64,000 nucleotides of DNA from Chryseobacterium sp. G0186 (GCF_003815675.1 NZ_CP033918.1:1922001-1986000), one strand, 5' to 3'; shown: positions 16,638-26,506, numbered from the stretch's first letter. Numbers and translations are program-made. Notes: generated from the sequence alone by a model not told the origin.

Positions 16638-17801
16638 ATGGCCTTTTTTTCATTCAAAAAGAGAAGCCTTGTTCTCTGCATTCTTATGGGCTGGTTTTCA
16701 GCAAATGCACAGATACAGGATTCTTTACAGACCAAACCTCAACAGGAAGAAGAGAATATAAAATATCCGCAGCTTCAGATTAAAGGGCTTTTTCAGGCAC
16801 GCTATCTGGTGGGGATGAGTAAGGATGTAGATGTAAACGGGCTTCACCATTCTGATGGTTCCGGAACGAGCAATAACTTTATGCTTAAGTATATGAGGAT
16901 CCAGGTTCGGGCCCAGATCAGTAAACGAACAGAGGTAGTTGCCTTGGCCAATCTGGCAGATTTTAAAAATGATCCTAAAGGCAGAGTCCTTGAAAATGCT
17001 TATCTGAAGTACACTTTCAGCCCTAAATTGGCTTTTACTGTAGGACAGTTCAGACCCTGGTTCGGTATTGAAGAGACCTATCCCATCGATATTATCAAGT
17101 CCCTGGATTGGTCTAATCAGTATTCAGAATTTGGGAAACTGGGCTGGACAAGCTTCCAGATAGGACTTTCTGCCACAGGACAGCTTAAATTAGGTGAAAT
17201 TCCTTTTCAGTATGCTGTTTCTGTAGTGAACGGAAATGGAAAAAACCAAGTCAATGACAATGACAACGGAAAACAGTATTCTACCCGTTTATTGTTTGGG
17301 TTATCTGAGAAATATAAATTCAATGTAGGTCTGAATGGAGGTATCGGAGAAGTCTTCAGTAAAAAGATATACGCCGTTGGTATTGATCTCAGCTCCATGA
17401 TCCAGTTTGATCCAAGATGGAGTCTTGATATGCAGCTGGAAGCTAAACAGGCTACCAATCACGTGCTGTACAACTCCATCGCTCCTGAGGTGAGACCGGA
17501 TAATCCTGACCAATATTTAGTTCGTGGAGCTTACTTTCTTCCAAATGTAAGATACGAAATCAACCACAAAAACCTCAGCGCCTTTGAACTGTCTTGCCGA
17601 TATGAATATCTTGATACAAATTTCAGGATGGCTTCCAACCCAAGACAAACAATTACTCCAATGGTGGGACTGGAATTCCTTAAAAATTATGGGGCAAGAA
17701 TTCAGCTGGGAGTACAGTTTGACCGCTACAAATATCAGGTAGAAAACACTTCTCAATACAACAACAATCTATTCATCGTACAGGTACAGAGTAGATTCTA
17801 A
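16638..17801 (+). CDS. Outer-membrane porin (phosphate-selective OprO/OprP-like family)
   Basis: A 387-residue outer-membrane barrel with a signal peptide ending ANAQ. Alternating amphipathic strands with barrel turns run to the C-terminal Phe (VQVQSRF). The family segment AYLKYTFSPKLAFTVGQFRP and the later GARIQLGVQFDRYKY resemble the porin O/P family. The family name does not fix the substrate. Its position 19 bp before a dicarboxylate symporter and succinate dehydrogenase suggests it admits C4-dicarboxylates or related anions; this is inference. First gene of the tight operon extending to 22617. Confidence 0.8.
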   Translation: MAFFSFKKRSLVLCILMGWFSANAQIQDSLQTKPQQEEENIKYPQLQIKGLFQARYLVGMSKDVDVNGLHHSDGSGTSNNFMLKYMRIQVRAQISKRTEVVALANLADFKNDPKGRVLENAYLKYTFSPKLAFTVGQFRPWFGIEETYPIDIIKSLDWSNQYSEFGKLGWTSFQIGLSATGQLKLGEIPFQYAVSVVNGNGKNQVNDNDNGKQYSTRLLFGLSEKYKFNVGLNGGIGEVFSKKIYAVGIDLSSMIQFDPRWSLDMQLEAKQATNHVLYNSIAPEVRPDNPDQYLVRGAYFLPNVRYEINHKNLSAFELSCRYEYLDTNFRMASNPRQTITPMVGLEFLKNYGARIQLGVQFDRYKYQVENTSQYNNNLFIVQVQSRF

Positions 17802-17820
17802 CCCTCAAATAGTTATTATC

Positions 17821-19251
17821 ATGAAAGAAATTAATATCAAAAACGTAGCGATCACATTTGCCGTTGCGTTGATCATATGGTTCATTCCTGCACCAGAGGG
17901 TGTTGCCGAGAATGCATGGCACTTGTTTGCCATCTTTGCGGCTACCATATTAGGAATTATCCTTAAGGCAGCTCCTATGGGTACCATGTGTATGATGGCC
18001 ATTGGCTTTACAGCTCTTACCCAGGTCGTAGCTCCCGGGGATGCAGGAAAATCAATCACCAAAGCACTTTCCGGATTTGGAGATAAAGTGATCTGGCTGA
18101 TCGGGATCTCATTCTTTATTGCCAGAGGATTTATTAAAACAGGTCTTGGAAATCGTATTGCCTTTTTATTCATCAGGGTTTTCGGGAAAAGTTCACTGGG
18201 ACTTGCGTATGGATTAGGACTTGCAGATGTCTGTCTTGCTCCTGCTATTCCGAGTAATACGGCAAGAGGTGGAGGTATCATTTATCCGATTATGAAAGCT
18301 ATGGCGATAAGTTTTGATTCTGTTCCTGAAAAACCGGAAACTCACAGAAAATTAGGTTCATTTTTAACATTGAACAGTTATTACATGAACCTTATCGCTT
18401 CTTCAATGTTCCTTACGGGAACGGCGAGTAACCCGATGTGTCAGAAATTTGCAGCGAACCTGGGTATTGATATTACATGGATGTCTTGGGCAGCGGCAGG
18501 TTTTTTACCTGGTGCGGTTGCATTCCTTGTAGTTCCTTTGGTATTATATAAATTATATCCGCCTGAATTGAAAAAAACGGGTGATGCCCCAAAAATGGCA
18601 GCTCAGAAACTAAAAGAAATGGGACCTATTTCCAGAAATGAATGGCTGATGCTACTGGCTTTCTTTATTCTTTTAGCTCTTTGGATATTCGGAGGTGCAC
18701 TTTCTATTGATGCGACAACAACGGCATTCATTGGATTAACCTTATTGCTTTTAACTTCAGTATTAACCTGGGAAGATGTAAAAAGTGAAAAAGGAGCATG
18801 GGACACTATTGTTTGGTTTGCTGTTCTGGTGATGATGGCAAGTTCCTTAAATGAATTGGGCTTTATAGGCTGGTTTAGCAACCTTATTAAAATACAAATC
18901 GGAGGTCTGAGCTGGCAGGTAGCATTCCCTGTTATTATTATCGTTTACTTCTTCAGTCACTATATTTTTGCCAGTGCTACAGCCCACGTGGCAGCCATGT
19001 ATGCCGCATTATTGGGAGTAGGTGTTTCTTTGGGAATTCCTCCTATGCTATTGGCAATGATGCTAGGTTTCATGGGTTCAATCTATGGGGTACTTACCCA
19101 CTATGGTCACGGCCCAGCTCCGGTATTCTTCGGAAGCGGATATGTAGATCTGAAAATCTGGTGGCTCAGAGGTCTTGAAATAGGAATTGTATTATTAATT
19201 ATCTACATGGTTGTAGGAGGATTGTGGATGAAAGTTTTAGGATATTATTAA
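17821..19251 (+). CDS. DASS-family Na+/dicarboxylate symporter
   Basis: Inner-membrane anion:Na+ symporter of 476 residues with about 11-12 hydrophobic helices. It shows the two substrate/Na+ hairpin signatures: APAIPSNTARGGGIIYPI in the first half and SATAHVAAMYAALLGVGV in the second, plus LTGTASNPMCQ. The PSNTARGGG form is like the 2-oxoglutarate/malate translocator branch. The likely substrate is a C4/C5 dicarboxylate (malate, succinate, fumarate or 2-oxoglutarate). It lies between the porin and sdhC with 19 and 16 bp gaps, so uptake and oxidation look coupled in one operon. Confidence 0.9.
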   Translation: MKEINIKNVAITFAVALIIWFIPAPEGVAENAWHLFAIFAATILGIILKAAPMGTMCMMAIGFTALTQVVAPGDAGKSITKALSGFGDKVIWLIGISFFIARGFIKTGLGNRIAFLFIRVFGKSSLGLAYGLGLADVCLAPAIPSNTARGGGIIYPIMKAMAISFDSVPEKPETHRKLGSFLTLNSYYMNLIASSMFLTGTASNPMCQKFAANLGIDITWMSWAAAGFLPGAVAFLVVPLVLYKLYPPELKKTGDAPKMAAQKLKEMGPISRNEWLMLLAFFILLALWIFGGALSIDATTTAFIGLTLLLLTSVLTWEDVKSEKGAWDTIVWFAVLVMMASSLNELGFIGWFSNLIKIQIGGLSWQVAFPVIIIVYFFSHYIFASATAHVAAMYAALLGVGVSLGIPPMLLAMMLGFMGSIYGVLTHYGHGPAPVFFGSGYVDLKIWWLRGLEIGIVLLIIYMVVGGLWMKVLGYY

Positions 19252-19267
19252 TTATTAAATCAAATAT

Positions 19268-19924
19268 ATGTTATCAACATTGTTAAGAAAAATGCTGATG
19301 TGTCTCACAGGGCTCTTTCTGGGGTTCTTCCTGCTGATCCATTTTCTGGGAAACCTTCAGTTATTTTTACCTCAGGAGCAGGCGCATTTGCAATTTAATG
19401 CTTACTCCCATTTTTTATCAGGAAATATTATCATCAAAATAGTTTCATATGTTTTGTATGCCAGTATTCTTCTCCATGCAGTAGATGGTTTAATTATTAC
19501 TTTAAAAAATAAAAAATCAGGAGGTGCTTATCAGTCAGACGGACGTGGAAGAGCCAGCAAATGGGCTTCCAGAAATATGGGAATTCTCGGAACATTGATC
19601 TTAATCTTTTTGGTGATTCATTTTCAAAATTTCTGGTACATCTATAAATTCGGAAACCCACCTTTGGATGAGAATGGAAATAAGGATTTGTATATTCTGG
19701 TGGTCACCGTTTTCAAGGAATGGTGGTACGTCATCATCTATGTACTTTCCATGATTGCGTTATGCTATCACCTGATTCACGGAATACATAGTGCCGTAAG
19801 AACTCTCGGATTATACCATCCTAAGTTTGTAAAATGGTTCAAAGCCATCGGAACAGCCTATTCAATTATCATCTGTGTAGGTTTTGCACTGATGCCGATT
19901 TATGTATTCCTTACCTATCATTAA
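19268..19924 (+). CDS. sdhC: Succinate dehydrogenase/fumarate reductase cytochrome b subunit
   Basis: Membrane anchor of 218 residues with five hydrophobic helices, of the single-subunit diheme type found in Bacteroidota. Candidate heme-ligand His lie in [28 protein letters not shown] and [15 protein letters not shown]. It carries electrons between the flavoprotein/Fe-S part and menaquinone. Gene order sdhC-sdhA-sdhB with 11 and 12 bp gaps confirms identity. Confidence 0.92.
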   Translation: MLSTLLRKMLMCLTGLFLGFFLLIHFLGNLQLFLPQEQAHLQFNAYSHFLSGNIIIKIVSYVLYASILLHAVDGLIITLKNKKSGGAYQSDGRGRASKWASRNMGILGTLILIFLVIHFQNFWYIYKFGNPPLDENGNKDLYILVVTVFKEWWYVIIYVLSMIALCYHLIHGIHSAVRTLGLYHPKFVKWFKAIGTAYSIIICVGFALMPIYVFLTYH

Positions 19925-19935
19925 ACAGTCCTATC

Positions 19936-21852
19936 ATGATTTTAGATTCAAAAATACCACAAGGCCCGTTGGAAGAAAAATGGGCAAACTATAAAAAGAA
20001 AGCTAAACTTGTGAACCCTGCCAACCGTAAAAAACTGGATGTTATTGTGGTAGGAACAGGTTTAGCGGGAAGCTCTATGGCAGCATCACTGGGAGAAATG
20101 GGATATAATGTGAAGGCATTCTGTTTTCAGGACAGTCCGAGGAGAGCACACTCTGTGGCAGCACAGGGAGGTGTAAATGCTGCTAAAAATTATAAAAATG
20201 ATGGCGACAGTGTCTACAGAATGTTTGTCGACACTTTAAAAGGAGGAGACTTTCGGGCCCGTGAAGCCAATGTTTATCGTATGGCTGAATGTTCCTTAAA
20301 CCTCATCGACCAGTCTGTTGCACAAGGTGTACCATTTGGACGTGAATATGGAGGCTACCTCAACAACCGTTCTTTCGGAGGCGTTCAGGTAAGCAGGACT
20401 TTCTATGCAAGAGGGCAAACCGGACAACAATTACTGCTGGGAGCTTATCAGGCTTTAATGAGACAGGTCGGAAAAGGTTCTGTGCAATTGTTTTCAAGAC
20501 ATGAAATGCTTGATTTAGTCGTTATTGACGGCAAAGCCAGAGGAATCATTGTAAGGAATTTAGACACGGGAGAAATTGAAAGACATGCAGCACACGCTGT
20601 CATATTGGCAACCGGAGGCTATGGAAAAATCTATTACCTTTCTACATTAGCCATGGGATGTAATGGTTCTGCCATTTGGAGAGCGCATAAAAAAGGAGCT
20701 TTGATGGCTTCCCCAAGCTGGATTCAGGTGCACCCTACCTCTCTTCCGCAATCCGGAGATTATCAGTCTAAGCTAACATTGATGTCCGAATCATTACGTA
20801 ACGACGGTAGAATCTGGGTTCCGTTACAAAAAGAAGAGAACAGACCACCCAATGATATTCCTGAAAATGAAAGAGATTATTATCTTGAAAGAAGATACCC
20901 TGCGTTCGGAAATTTAGCACCAAGAGACATTTCTTCCCGCGCTGCCAAAGAAAGAATTGATGCAGGTTTTGGAATCGGTCCTTTAAAAAATGCTGTTTAT
21001 CTTGATTTTTCTAAAGCCATCAAGGAACAGGGAAAAGATAAGATCAAGGAAAAGTATGGAAACTTATTTGATATGTATCTTAAGATCACAGGGTATGATG
21101 CTTATAAAGAACCGATGATGATCTCACCCTCTGCTCACTTTTCTATGGGGGGACTTTGGGTAGATTATGAGCTGATGACTACCGTTCCGGGGTTATTTGC
21201 ATTGGGAGAAGCCAATTTTGCAGACCATGGAGCGAACCGATTGGGAGCCAATTCCCTTTTACAGGCTTCTGTGGATGGTTATTTCATCGCACCTTATACG
21301 GTTGCCAATTATCTGGCGGATGAAATTCACACCGGAAAAATTTCCTCAGATGCACCGGAATTTGAAAAAGCTGAAAAGGCTGTTCAAGATCAAATTCAAG
21401 GTTTTATCAATATCAAGGGAACAAAAACAGTTGACCATTTTCATAAAACATTAGGAAAACTCTTATATGATTATTGCGGATTGGCAAGAACTGAAGAGGG
21501 ATTGAAATTTGCCATTCAGGAAATCAGAAAATTAAAACAGGAATTCTATAAGGACGTAAGAGTTTCCGGACAAGGTGATGCCATGAATAGCGAGCTTGAA
21601 AAAGCAGGCCGTGTTGCCGATTATTTTGAAATAGGAGAGCTGATGTGCTATGATGCTCTGACCCGTAATGAATCCTGTGGCGCACACTTCCGGGAAGAAT
21701 TTCAGACACCGGATGGAGAAGCATTGAGAAATGATAAGGAATATCAGTTTATCTCTGCATGGGCATGGACAGGTGAAAACGGCGAACCTGAACTCATCAA
21801 GGAACCTTTGATTTTTGAAGAAATAAAGCCTACGGTAAGAAGTTACAAATAA
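19936..21852 (+). CDS. sdhA: Succinate dehydrogenase/fumarate reductase flavoprotein subunit
   Basis: Oxidises succinate (or reduces fumarate) at the membrane. The 638-residue protein has FAD Rossmann motif [20 protein letters not shown], the covalent-FAD His in [14 protein letters not shown], substrate region [11 protein letters not shown], and [14 protein letters not shown] with C-terminal [16 protein letters not shown]. The frame is open upstream to 19834, but that overlaps sdhC; the ATG at 19936, 11 bp after sdhC, gives normal length. Direction in vivo (succinate oxidation or fumarate reduction) is not decided by sequence. Confidence 0.95.
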   Translation: MILDSKIPQGPLEEKWANYKKKAKLVNPANRKKLDVIVVGTGLAGSSMAASLGEMGYNVKAFCFQDSPRRAHSVAAQGGVNAAKNYKNDGDSVYRMFVDTLKGGDFRAREANVYRMAECSLNLIDQSVAQGVPFGREYGGYLNNRSFGGVQVSRTFYARGQTGQQLLLGAYQALMRQVGKGSVQLFSRHEMLDLVVIDGKARGIIVRNLDTGEIERHAAHAVILATGGYGKIYYLSTLAMGCNGSAIWRAHKKGALMASPSWIQVHPTSLPQSGDYQSKLTLMSESLRNDGRIWVPLQKEENRPPNDIPENERDYYLERRYPAFGNLAPRDISSRAAKERIDAGFGIGPLKNAVYLDFSKAIKEQGKDKIKEKYGNLFDMYLKITGYDAYKEPMMISPSAHFSMGGLWVDYELMTTVPGLFALGEANFADHGANRLGANSLLQASVDGYFIAPYTVANYLADEIHTGKISSDAPEFEKAEKAVQDQIQGFINIKGTKTVDHFHKTLGKLLYDYCGLARTEEGLKFAIQEIRKLKQEFYKDVRVSGQGDAMNSELEKAGRVADYFEIGELMCYDALTRNESCGAHFREEFQTPDGEALRNDKEYQFISAWAWTGENGEPELIKEPLIFEEIKPTVRSYK

Positions 21853-21864
21853 AAAAGAAAAATT

Positions 21865-22617
21865 ATGGATTTACATCTTAAGATATGGAGACAGAAAGAC
21901 AGAAAAAGTGAGGGGAAACTGGTTAATTACGACCTGAAAGGATTAAATTCTCATATGTCTTTCCTTGAAATGCTGGATACGTTAAACGAAAAATTAATCA
22001 CTGAGGGAGATGAGCCTGTAGAATTCGACCACGACTGCCGTGAGGGAATCTGCGGACAATGCGGAATGATGATCAACGGCATTGCTCATGGTCCTTTAAA
22101 GCATACCACTACCTGCCAACTTCACCTGCGGTCTTTTAAGGATGGCGAAACCATTTTGATAGAACCTTTCAGTGCCGGAGCTTTTCCGGTAAAAAAAGAT
22201 TTAAAGGTAGACCGCTCCGCTTTCGACAGAATTATTTCTTCCGGCGGGTTTGTTTCTGTAAATACTGGACAGGCTCCGGATGCCACCTCTATTCCGGTTA
22301 CGCACCAAACAGCTGAGGAAGCTTTTGATTCTGCTGCCTGCATCGGATGTGGGGCCTGTGTTGCTACCTGTAAAAACGGAAGTGCAGCCTTGTTCACTTC
22401 TGCAAAGATCAGCCACATGGTATTACTACCCCAAGGTAAGGAGGAAAGAAGCAAACGTGTTCTGGATATGGTGTATCAGATGGACAGCGAATTATTCGGG
22501 CATTGCTCTAACACAGAAGCCTGTGAAGTGGAATGCCCACAGGGAATTTCCGTACTGAATATCGCCAGAATGAATTTTGAATATAACCGAGCATTATTTT
22601 TCAGAAAGAAGAATTAA
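21865..22617 (+). CDS. sdhB: Succinate dehydrogenase/fumarate reductase iron-sulfur subunit
   Basis: A 250-residue electron-transfer subunit. The N-terminal ferredoxin fold carries the 2Fe-2S Cys set in CREGICGQCGMMI with a later TTTCQL. The C-terminal domain has the 4Fe-4S motif CIGCGACVATC and the 3Fe-4S/4Fe-4S type CSNTEACEVECP. Last gene of the operon, followed by a strong terminator. Confidence 0.95.
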   Translation: MDLHLKIWRQKDRKSEGKLVNYDLKGLNSHMSFLEMLDTLNEKLITEGDEPVEFDHDCREGICGQCGMMINGIAHGPLKHTTTCQLHLRSFKDGETILIEPFSAGAFPVKKDLKVDRSAFDRIISSGGFVSVNTGQAPDATSIPVTHQTAEEAFDSAACIGCGACVATCKNGSAALFTSAKISHMVLLPQGKEERSKRVLDMVYQMDSELFGHCSNTEACEVECPQGISVLNIARMNFEYNRALFFRKKN

Positions 22618-22623
22618 TAAATT

Positions 22624-22662
22624 AAAAAAGGCAAATTCATCATAAGCGAATTTGCCTTTTTT
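22624..22662. terminator. Terminator after sdhB (also faces the cyclase gene)
   Basis: 14-bp stem AAAAAAGGCAAATTC-type arm (from 22624) pairing with GAATTTGCCTTTTTT (22648-22662). A-run and T-run make it usable on both strands; the converging cyclase gene ends 25 bp on. Confidence 0.88.
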
Positions 22663-22687
22663 TATCTATTTAGTATTTTATTTTTTC

Positions 22688-23461
22688 CTACCCGTTCATA
22701 ATCGCTACTACCCTTGCCGGTGCGGCGGAGCCTCCAACAATCTTTAACGGAAATACACTTACTTTGAACCCTGACGGAGGAAGTGCCTGAAGATTGGTAA
22801 GCTGTTCTATATGCAGATATTCTTTTTCTATTCCTACACGATGTCCTTCCCAAAAGTATTCGGGATCATTAAGCTCTTTAGCTCTTTTAGCCATATATTT
22901 TAAAGGCAGGTCCCATCCCCACTGGTCAATTCCCATTACTTTCACTCCCTGATCAATCAGCCATTCTGTGGCTTCCTTACTCATCCCCGTTCCTTTTTCT
23001 ACAAAATCGGGAGTTCCCATCAGCTTATCACGATCTGTTCTGATCAAAACAATATTTCCTTCCTGTATGGAGATTCCATTTTTATCCAGATCCTTTTTCA
23101 GGTCATCAACGGTAATGGCAACAAAATCTTCCTTGTGGCTGCAATCTATTACAATACCGTCGCCATAGCACCATTCCAGAGGAATTTGATCAATGGTCTT
23201 TGCTGGTTTCCCCTCAACAACAGGACCGTAGTGCCATGGTGCATCAATATGTGTGGTTGCATGAAGTCCCATATTTTTAATCGTATCATCTGCCCATCCT
23301 GTCCAGTTTTTAGGAAAAAGCCTGAACGGTAAATTTAATGCCAGACGAATCAACCAATGAGATTTTCTGTGTGATTTATGCTTGATCTTTACTCTCATAT
23401 ACCACGGATCTCCTGCATTATACTGAATAGGTTTCGATAAATCTACAATTGTTGTTTTCAT
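22688..23461 (-). CDS. Cyclase-family metal-dependent hydrolase
   Basis: A 257-residue cytoplasmic protein of the cyclase / kynurenine-formamidase-like fold (PF04199 type). The metal-binding signature H-x-x-T-H-x-D is seen in LHATTHIDAPWHYG, with VIDCSHKED, VLIRTDRDK and a C-terminal GFKVSVFPLKIVGGSAAPAR that matches the family's typical ending. Substrates in the family include N-formylkynurenine and isatin; the choice here is open. It is monocistronic. Confidence 0.85.
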   Translation of the reverse strand: MKTTIVDLSKPIQYNAGDPWYMRVKIKHKSHRKSHWLIRLALNLPFRLFPKNWTGWADDTIKNMGLHATTHIDAPWHYGPVVEGKPAKTIDQIPLEWCYGDGIVIDCSHKEDFVAITVDDLKKDLDKNGISIQEGNIVLIRTDRDKLMGTPDFVEKGTGMSKEATEWLIDQGVKVMGIDQWGWDLPLKYMAKRAKELNDPEYFWEGHRVGIEKEYLHIEQLTNLQALPPSGFKVSVFPLKIVGGSAAPARVVAIMNG

Positions 23462-23593
23462 ATAACATGTTTGAACTCACAAAGGAATGGAAAAAGGAAG
23501 AAAAGGACAAATCCGCATGCCCATAAATCTGCTCTTTTACTGTTAAAACATGCCTGTTTTTTCACTTGGTTTCCTCAGATACTATCATTTTCT

Positions 23594-24562
23594 TTACTTC
23601 TTATATAGTTTGGGAATCATGATCTTTCCGGGATTGTTTTCATCATACATGATTTCTATATTTCCTTTTTGGGAAATGGTAGATAAACTGAGAAGACTTA
23701 CCATCATTTTGTAAACCGATATATGCTTATTTCCTCTAAAATCACTGAAGCTGACCTGAAACATAATTTGTGGTTGATCATTCACCGTTACTCCTGTTTC
23801 GCTTACACTGATAATTTTAGCATCTGCATTTCTTCCGGAAAACAGGATATCTTCCTCATTTTTCTTATTAATAATTTTTTTAAAAATCAACTGATAGACC
23901 AGTACAAAAATAATAATCATCACCCCACTGAAAATAATCGGATGCATAAAGGTGAGAAACCTCCAGCCAAAATCAAGAGATTCTGTGGTATAGAAATAAT
24001 AATAAAGCCCTATTACGTAAGCTATGAGTAATGTTATAAAGACAATCCTGAGGATCATCCCTGTGGAGTTAAATTTTGTCTGCTGTCCCTTTAAAATAAA
24101 GTAGGGGGATTGTGCAATTTGGGGATTCAGTAGTACCTTAACGGTATTCCCCATTTCAAATCTTTTTTCCTGGGGTTTTGTATCATGAAACATCATTTCA
24201 TGTTCTATGAGTGCATTACGAAGATTATGAAATGAAAGAACAATCTGAATTATATTGATATTGGATTCTTCAATATACTTTAAAAGCTTATACCCTATAA
24301 TCTTTGCATCCCTTGGAATTCCGTTCTGCAGAATATTCTGAGTTGTATTTTTTTCTTTAAAGGTTTTTATAAAAAGATTGTTAATAAAGAACATCACAAC
24401 ATACAACCATATCGCTAAAGAAAAACCGAGATATCCATAGCTTACGGCTAATGAATTTCTCGGTTCTGTTGTTGTTTCCGAAGTCATCATATAAATGAAA
24501 ATCGGAAAGGGTATGCAGAAAAAAAGGATATAGACTGCCCAGAAAATGATCATAAATTTCAT
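23594..24562 (-). CDS. Four-helix membrane protein with two DUF3592-like soluble segments
   Basis: A 322-residue inner-membrane protein of unknown function. It alternates two helix pairs (about 1-30 and 42-68; about 165-195 and 205-235) with two soluble beta-rich segments: residues about 75-160 (IPRDAKIIGYKLLKY...) and 240-320 (GRNADAKIISVSETG...NPGKIMIPK). Both soluble segments share the AKII start and a late Asn-Pro, so the protein looks like an internal duplication. They resemble DUF3592-type domains by pattern only. It lies 61 bp downstream of the NdpA gene in the same orientation. Confidence 0.65.
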   Translation of the reverse strand: MKFMIIFWAVYILFFCIPFPIFIYMMTSETTTEPRNSLAVSYGYLGFSLAIWLYVVMFFINNLFIKTFKEKNTTQNILQNGIPRDAKIIGYKLLKYIEESNINIIQIVLSFHNLRNALIEHEMMFHDTKPQEKRFEMGNTVKVLLNPQIAQSPYFILKGQQTKFNSTGMILRIVFITLLIAYVIGLYYYFYTTESLDFGWRFLTFMHPIIFSGVMIIIFVLVYQLIFKKIINKKNEEDILFSGRNADAKIISVSETGVTVNDQPQIMFQVSFSDFRGNKHISVYKMMVSLLSLSTISQKGNIEIMYDENNPGKIMIPKLYKK

Positions 24563-24623
24563 AACTTTTATTTTGCGGTGCAGGATAAAGTTATGATATT
24601 ATTATGTAATGAGCGCTGATCTA

Positions 24624-25637
24624 TTAAACTTCTTTCTCGAAGTAAAGTCTGTAGTATTTTCCTTTATCATCTTCTCCCGTTTCCAGCTTTTGTCTGTCGC
24701 CGTGGATGTAGATGTGGAAATTCTTATCAAGCTTAATGATGCTTTTGAAATGTCTCTGCGTTTTCTTTACTGCTGCTTCACTGATCGGGAATTCCTCTGC
24801 AATATTCACCTGCATATCCTGTTCGTAGTCAGTTTTAAAATTCACAAAGCTTTCAATTACATGCTCGTCACCCAATACTTCAGTGGCAAATTCGTCCAGC
24901 TTAAATTCTTCTTTTTCCTTGAAGAAGTTGATTGATTTATTTAGAAAATCCGCCTGATCTGCTTTTGAAACCTCAAATTCCTGTGGTAACTGCTTGGTAA
25001 TATAATCTTTGTAAACCATCAGTGCTTCCTGAGTGTGGAAATACTCATCATCACGCTGTTTTACCTTTAAGAAATCCTCAAACCAGTAGTACATGTCACC
25101 ATTTTTGTTGTTATCTACTACAGAAAGTACATAACCAGTATCTTTATTGTTATTGTGGATCAAGGCCGCTTTATCAATTTTAGACAAACCGATTCCCATA
25201 TCTTTTTCTATATCAAAGGTTTCATCCTGAGGATTAATTTTCAGGAATGATTCTCTTTTTTCAGTTTTAAAGATCCCGATTTTATCCACTCTGTCAGGAC
25301 GGTCACTTTCATCTTCAAACAAGACAATAAATAGCTCACCTCCCTGAACTCTAGGATTTTCGGCAGCTTCAAAAAGATGCTTTGCTATATTTTCAGACTC
25401 CCAAATAAACTTGGACTTATCCTCAAAAATTTCAGATACCGCACTGTAAACCGGGTTATTTACCAGGTAAGTATCACTATAAAAATGGAATGTTTCTTCT
25501 GATTTGAAAGAACCTAAAAAGTAATTCTCAAGCAGTTCTGCCATTCCTTCCTCCAACTTCAATTCCTCCTGGGAAAGCGTTAAAGATTCTCCGTTAATCT
25601 TATTTCCGACTCTGTGTACTATTATTTTTGAAAACAT
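24624..25637 (-). CDS. Nucleoid-associated protein (NdpA/YejK family)
   Basis: A 337-residue cytoplasmic protein of the 37-kDa nucleoid-associated family. Recognised by MFSKIIVHRVGNKING, the early NPVYSAVSEIFEDKSKF region, GGELFIVLFED, and the long acidic middle with KAALIHNNNKDTGYVLSVVDNN and ending in KFHIYIHGDRQ-like and RLYFEKEV segments. E. coli YejK associates with the nucleoid; exact function is unclear. A consensus -7 element lies 20 bp upstream. Confidence 0.85.
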   Translation of the reverse strand: MFSKIIVHRVGNKINGESLTLSQEELKLEEGMAELLENYFLGSFKSEETFHFYSDTYLVNNPVYSAVSEIFEDKSKFIWESENIAKHLFEAAENPRVQGGELFIVLFEDESDRPDRVDKIGIFKTEKRESFLKINPQDETFDIEKDMGIGLSKIDKAALIHNNNKDTGYVLSVVDNNKNGDMYYWFEDFLKVKQRDDEYFHTQEALMVYKDYITKQLPQEFEVSKADQADFLNKSINFFKEKEEFKLDEFATEVLGDEHVIESFVNFKTDYEQDMQVNIAEEFPISEAAVKKTQRHFKSIIKLDKNFHIYIHGDRQKLETGEDDKGKYYRLYFEKEV

Positions 25638-25656
25638 CTTCTGAATATTTGGACTG

Positions 25657-25664
25657 CAAAGATA
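25657..25664 (-). promoter_or_regulatory. -7 promoter element of the NdpA gene
   Basis: TATCTTTG on the minus strand, full match. No TTTG at the right distance upstream. Confidence 0.5.
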
Positions 25665-25973
25665 TTCATTCTATCCTTTTTATCATTAAATAAATAGGTA
25701 CAAAAATGAGGCAATTTACAATTCAACATTTTGAAATTGACCAAACATTTATAAAAGAAACGATACTGATTTTTGAACCTGTCAAAAATAAAATTTCACA
25801 TTCATAAAAACGGTCAATCATTTTTCAATTTGATAAAACCCTTATCATTTTGAAATGCTTTTATTCTTTCAAAACCTCAACACAAACAGTACAAATTATT
25901 AATAATCAATAAATTAAATTAAAATCAGATGTAAAGGAATACCGTTGGCATCATCATTTGAAAACAAGGAAAA
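25665..25973. other. AT-rich divergent intergenic region with imperfect inverted repeats
   Basis: Between the NdpA gene and the DUF7674 module. It contains several copies of a TTTTGAAAT / ATTTCAAAA-like word and an imperfect dyad around 25828-25863 (CATTTTTCAATTTGATAA facing TTATCATTTTGAAATG). A 33-codon frame at 25706-25807 is open but has no support. Confidence 0.4.
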
Positions 25974-26138
25974 ATGGACTTGAAAACATTAAACAGAATA
26001 GACAAATTAAGAAGATTAAAAAGCAGAGGACCTAAGACGCCTAAATGGCTAAAACCCTATCATATGCTTTTTATCGCCTTTTTAACGATTTTCATCTTTG
26101 GAGCCATTATAAAGCTGCTTGAACAAAACCACATTTAA
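25974..26138 (+). CDS. Small single-helix membrane protein (module copy 1)
   Basis: A 54-residue frame starting MDLKTLNRIDKLRRLKSRGP: a strongly basic N-terminal half, then one hydrophobic helix (MLFIAFLTIFIFGAIIKLL), then LEQNHI. Topology should be N-in by the positive-inside rule. It ends 11 bp before the first DUF7674-like gene. A similar basic-plus-one-helix micro-gene precedes the second copy at 26589, which supports both being real. Function unknown. Confidence 0.6.
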   Translation: MDLKTLNRIDKLRRLKSRGPKTPKWLKPYHMLFIAFLTIFIFGAIIKLLEQNHI

Positions 26139-26149
26139 AATATAATCAT

Positions 26150-26506
26150 ATGAACTATTTACAGGCTGTACAGGAGATAACAGAACTCGTTCCTGATTTT
26201 GAAACTGAAATGAAAGACAATAGAAATTCCGGTCCGTATAGTGTGATTCGGACATTTACGGAACGTATTAAAAACATGATCCGCCAGAATGACAGTAATC
26301 TGCTTTTCAAAAGCTTACAAAAGATGGATAAAATTTATACTCATGGAGATGTCACCTTAAAAAACGCTATTGAGAACACTTTTGTCTACTCTTTGGACAA
26401 TTTTACAGCATTTTGCAGTAAAGATTACCGAAAAGTGATCTTCAGTCACATTTCTGCTGACCTAAAAAACAGTTATTCGAGACAAATTTACAGTCACGGC
26501 ATATAA
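26150..26506 (+). CDS. DUF7674-like protein (module copy 1)
   Basis: A 118-residue, probably all-helical soluble protein starting MNYLQAVQEITELVPDFE. The central segment KMDKIYTHGDVTLKNAIENT aligns with LMDGLYRNGNSYVRTMIENI in the gene at 26772, so the two are paralogues. I place it in the DUF7674 family from memory of the pattern; no activity is known. It follows a micro-membrane-protein gene by 11 bp. Possible roles are a cytosolic partner of that membrane peptide, or an immunity-type protein; both are guesses. Confidence 0.7.
   Translation: MNYLQAVQEITELVPDFETEMKDNRNSGPYSVIRTFTERIKNMIRQNDSNLLFKSLQKMDKIYTHGDVTLKNAIENTFVYSLDNFTAFCSKDYRKVIFSHISADLKNSYSRQIYSHGI

Noticed and set aside
17805..18281. 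158-codon frame antisense to the dicarboxylate symporter
   Set aside because: Lies fully within the symporter gene; composition is that of a mirrored membrane protein.
19834..19935. Upstream extension of sdhA
   Set aside because: Overlaps sdhC out of frame; the ATG at 19936 fits spacing and family length.
25706..25807. 33-codon frame in the NdpA/DUF7674 spacer
   Set aside because: No promoter, no membrane or leader pattern, and AT-rich repeated words explain the open frame.
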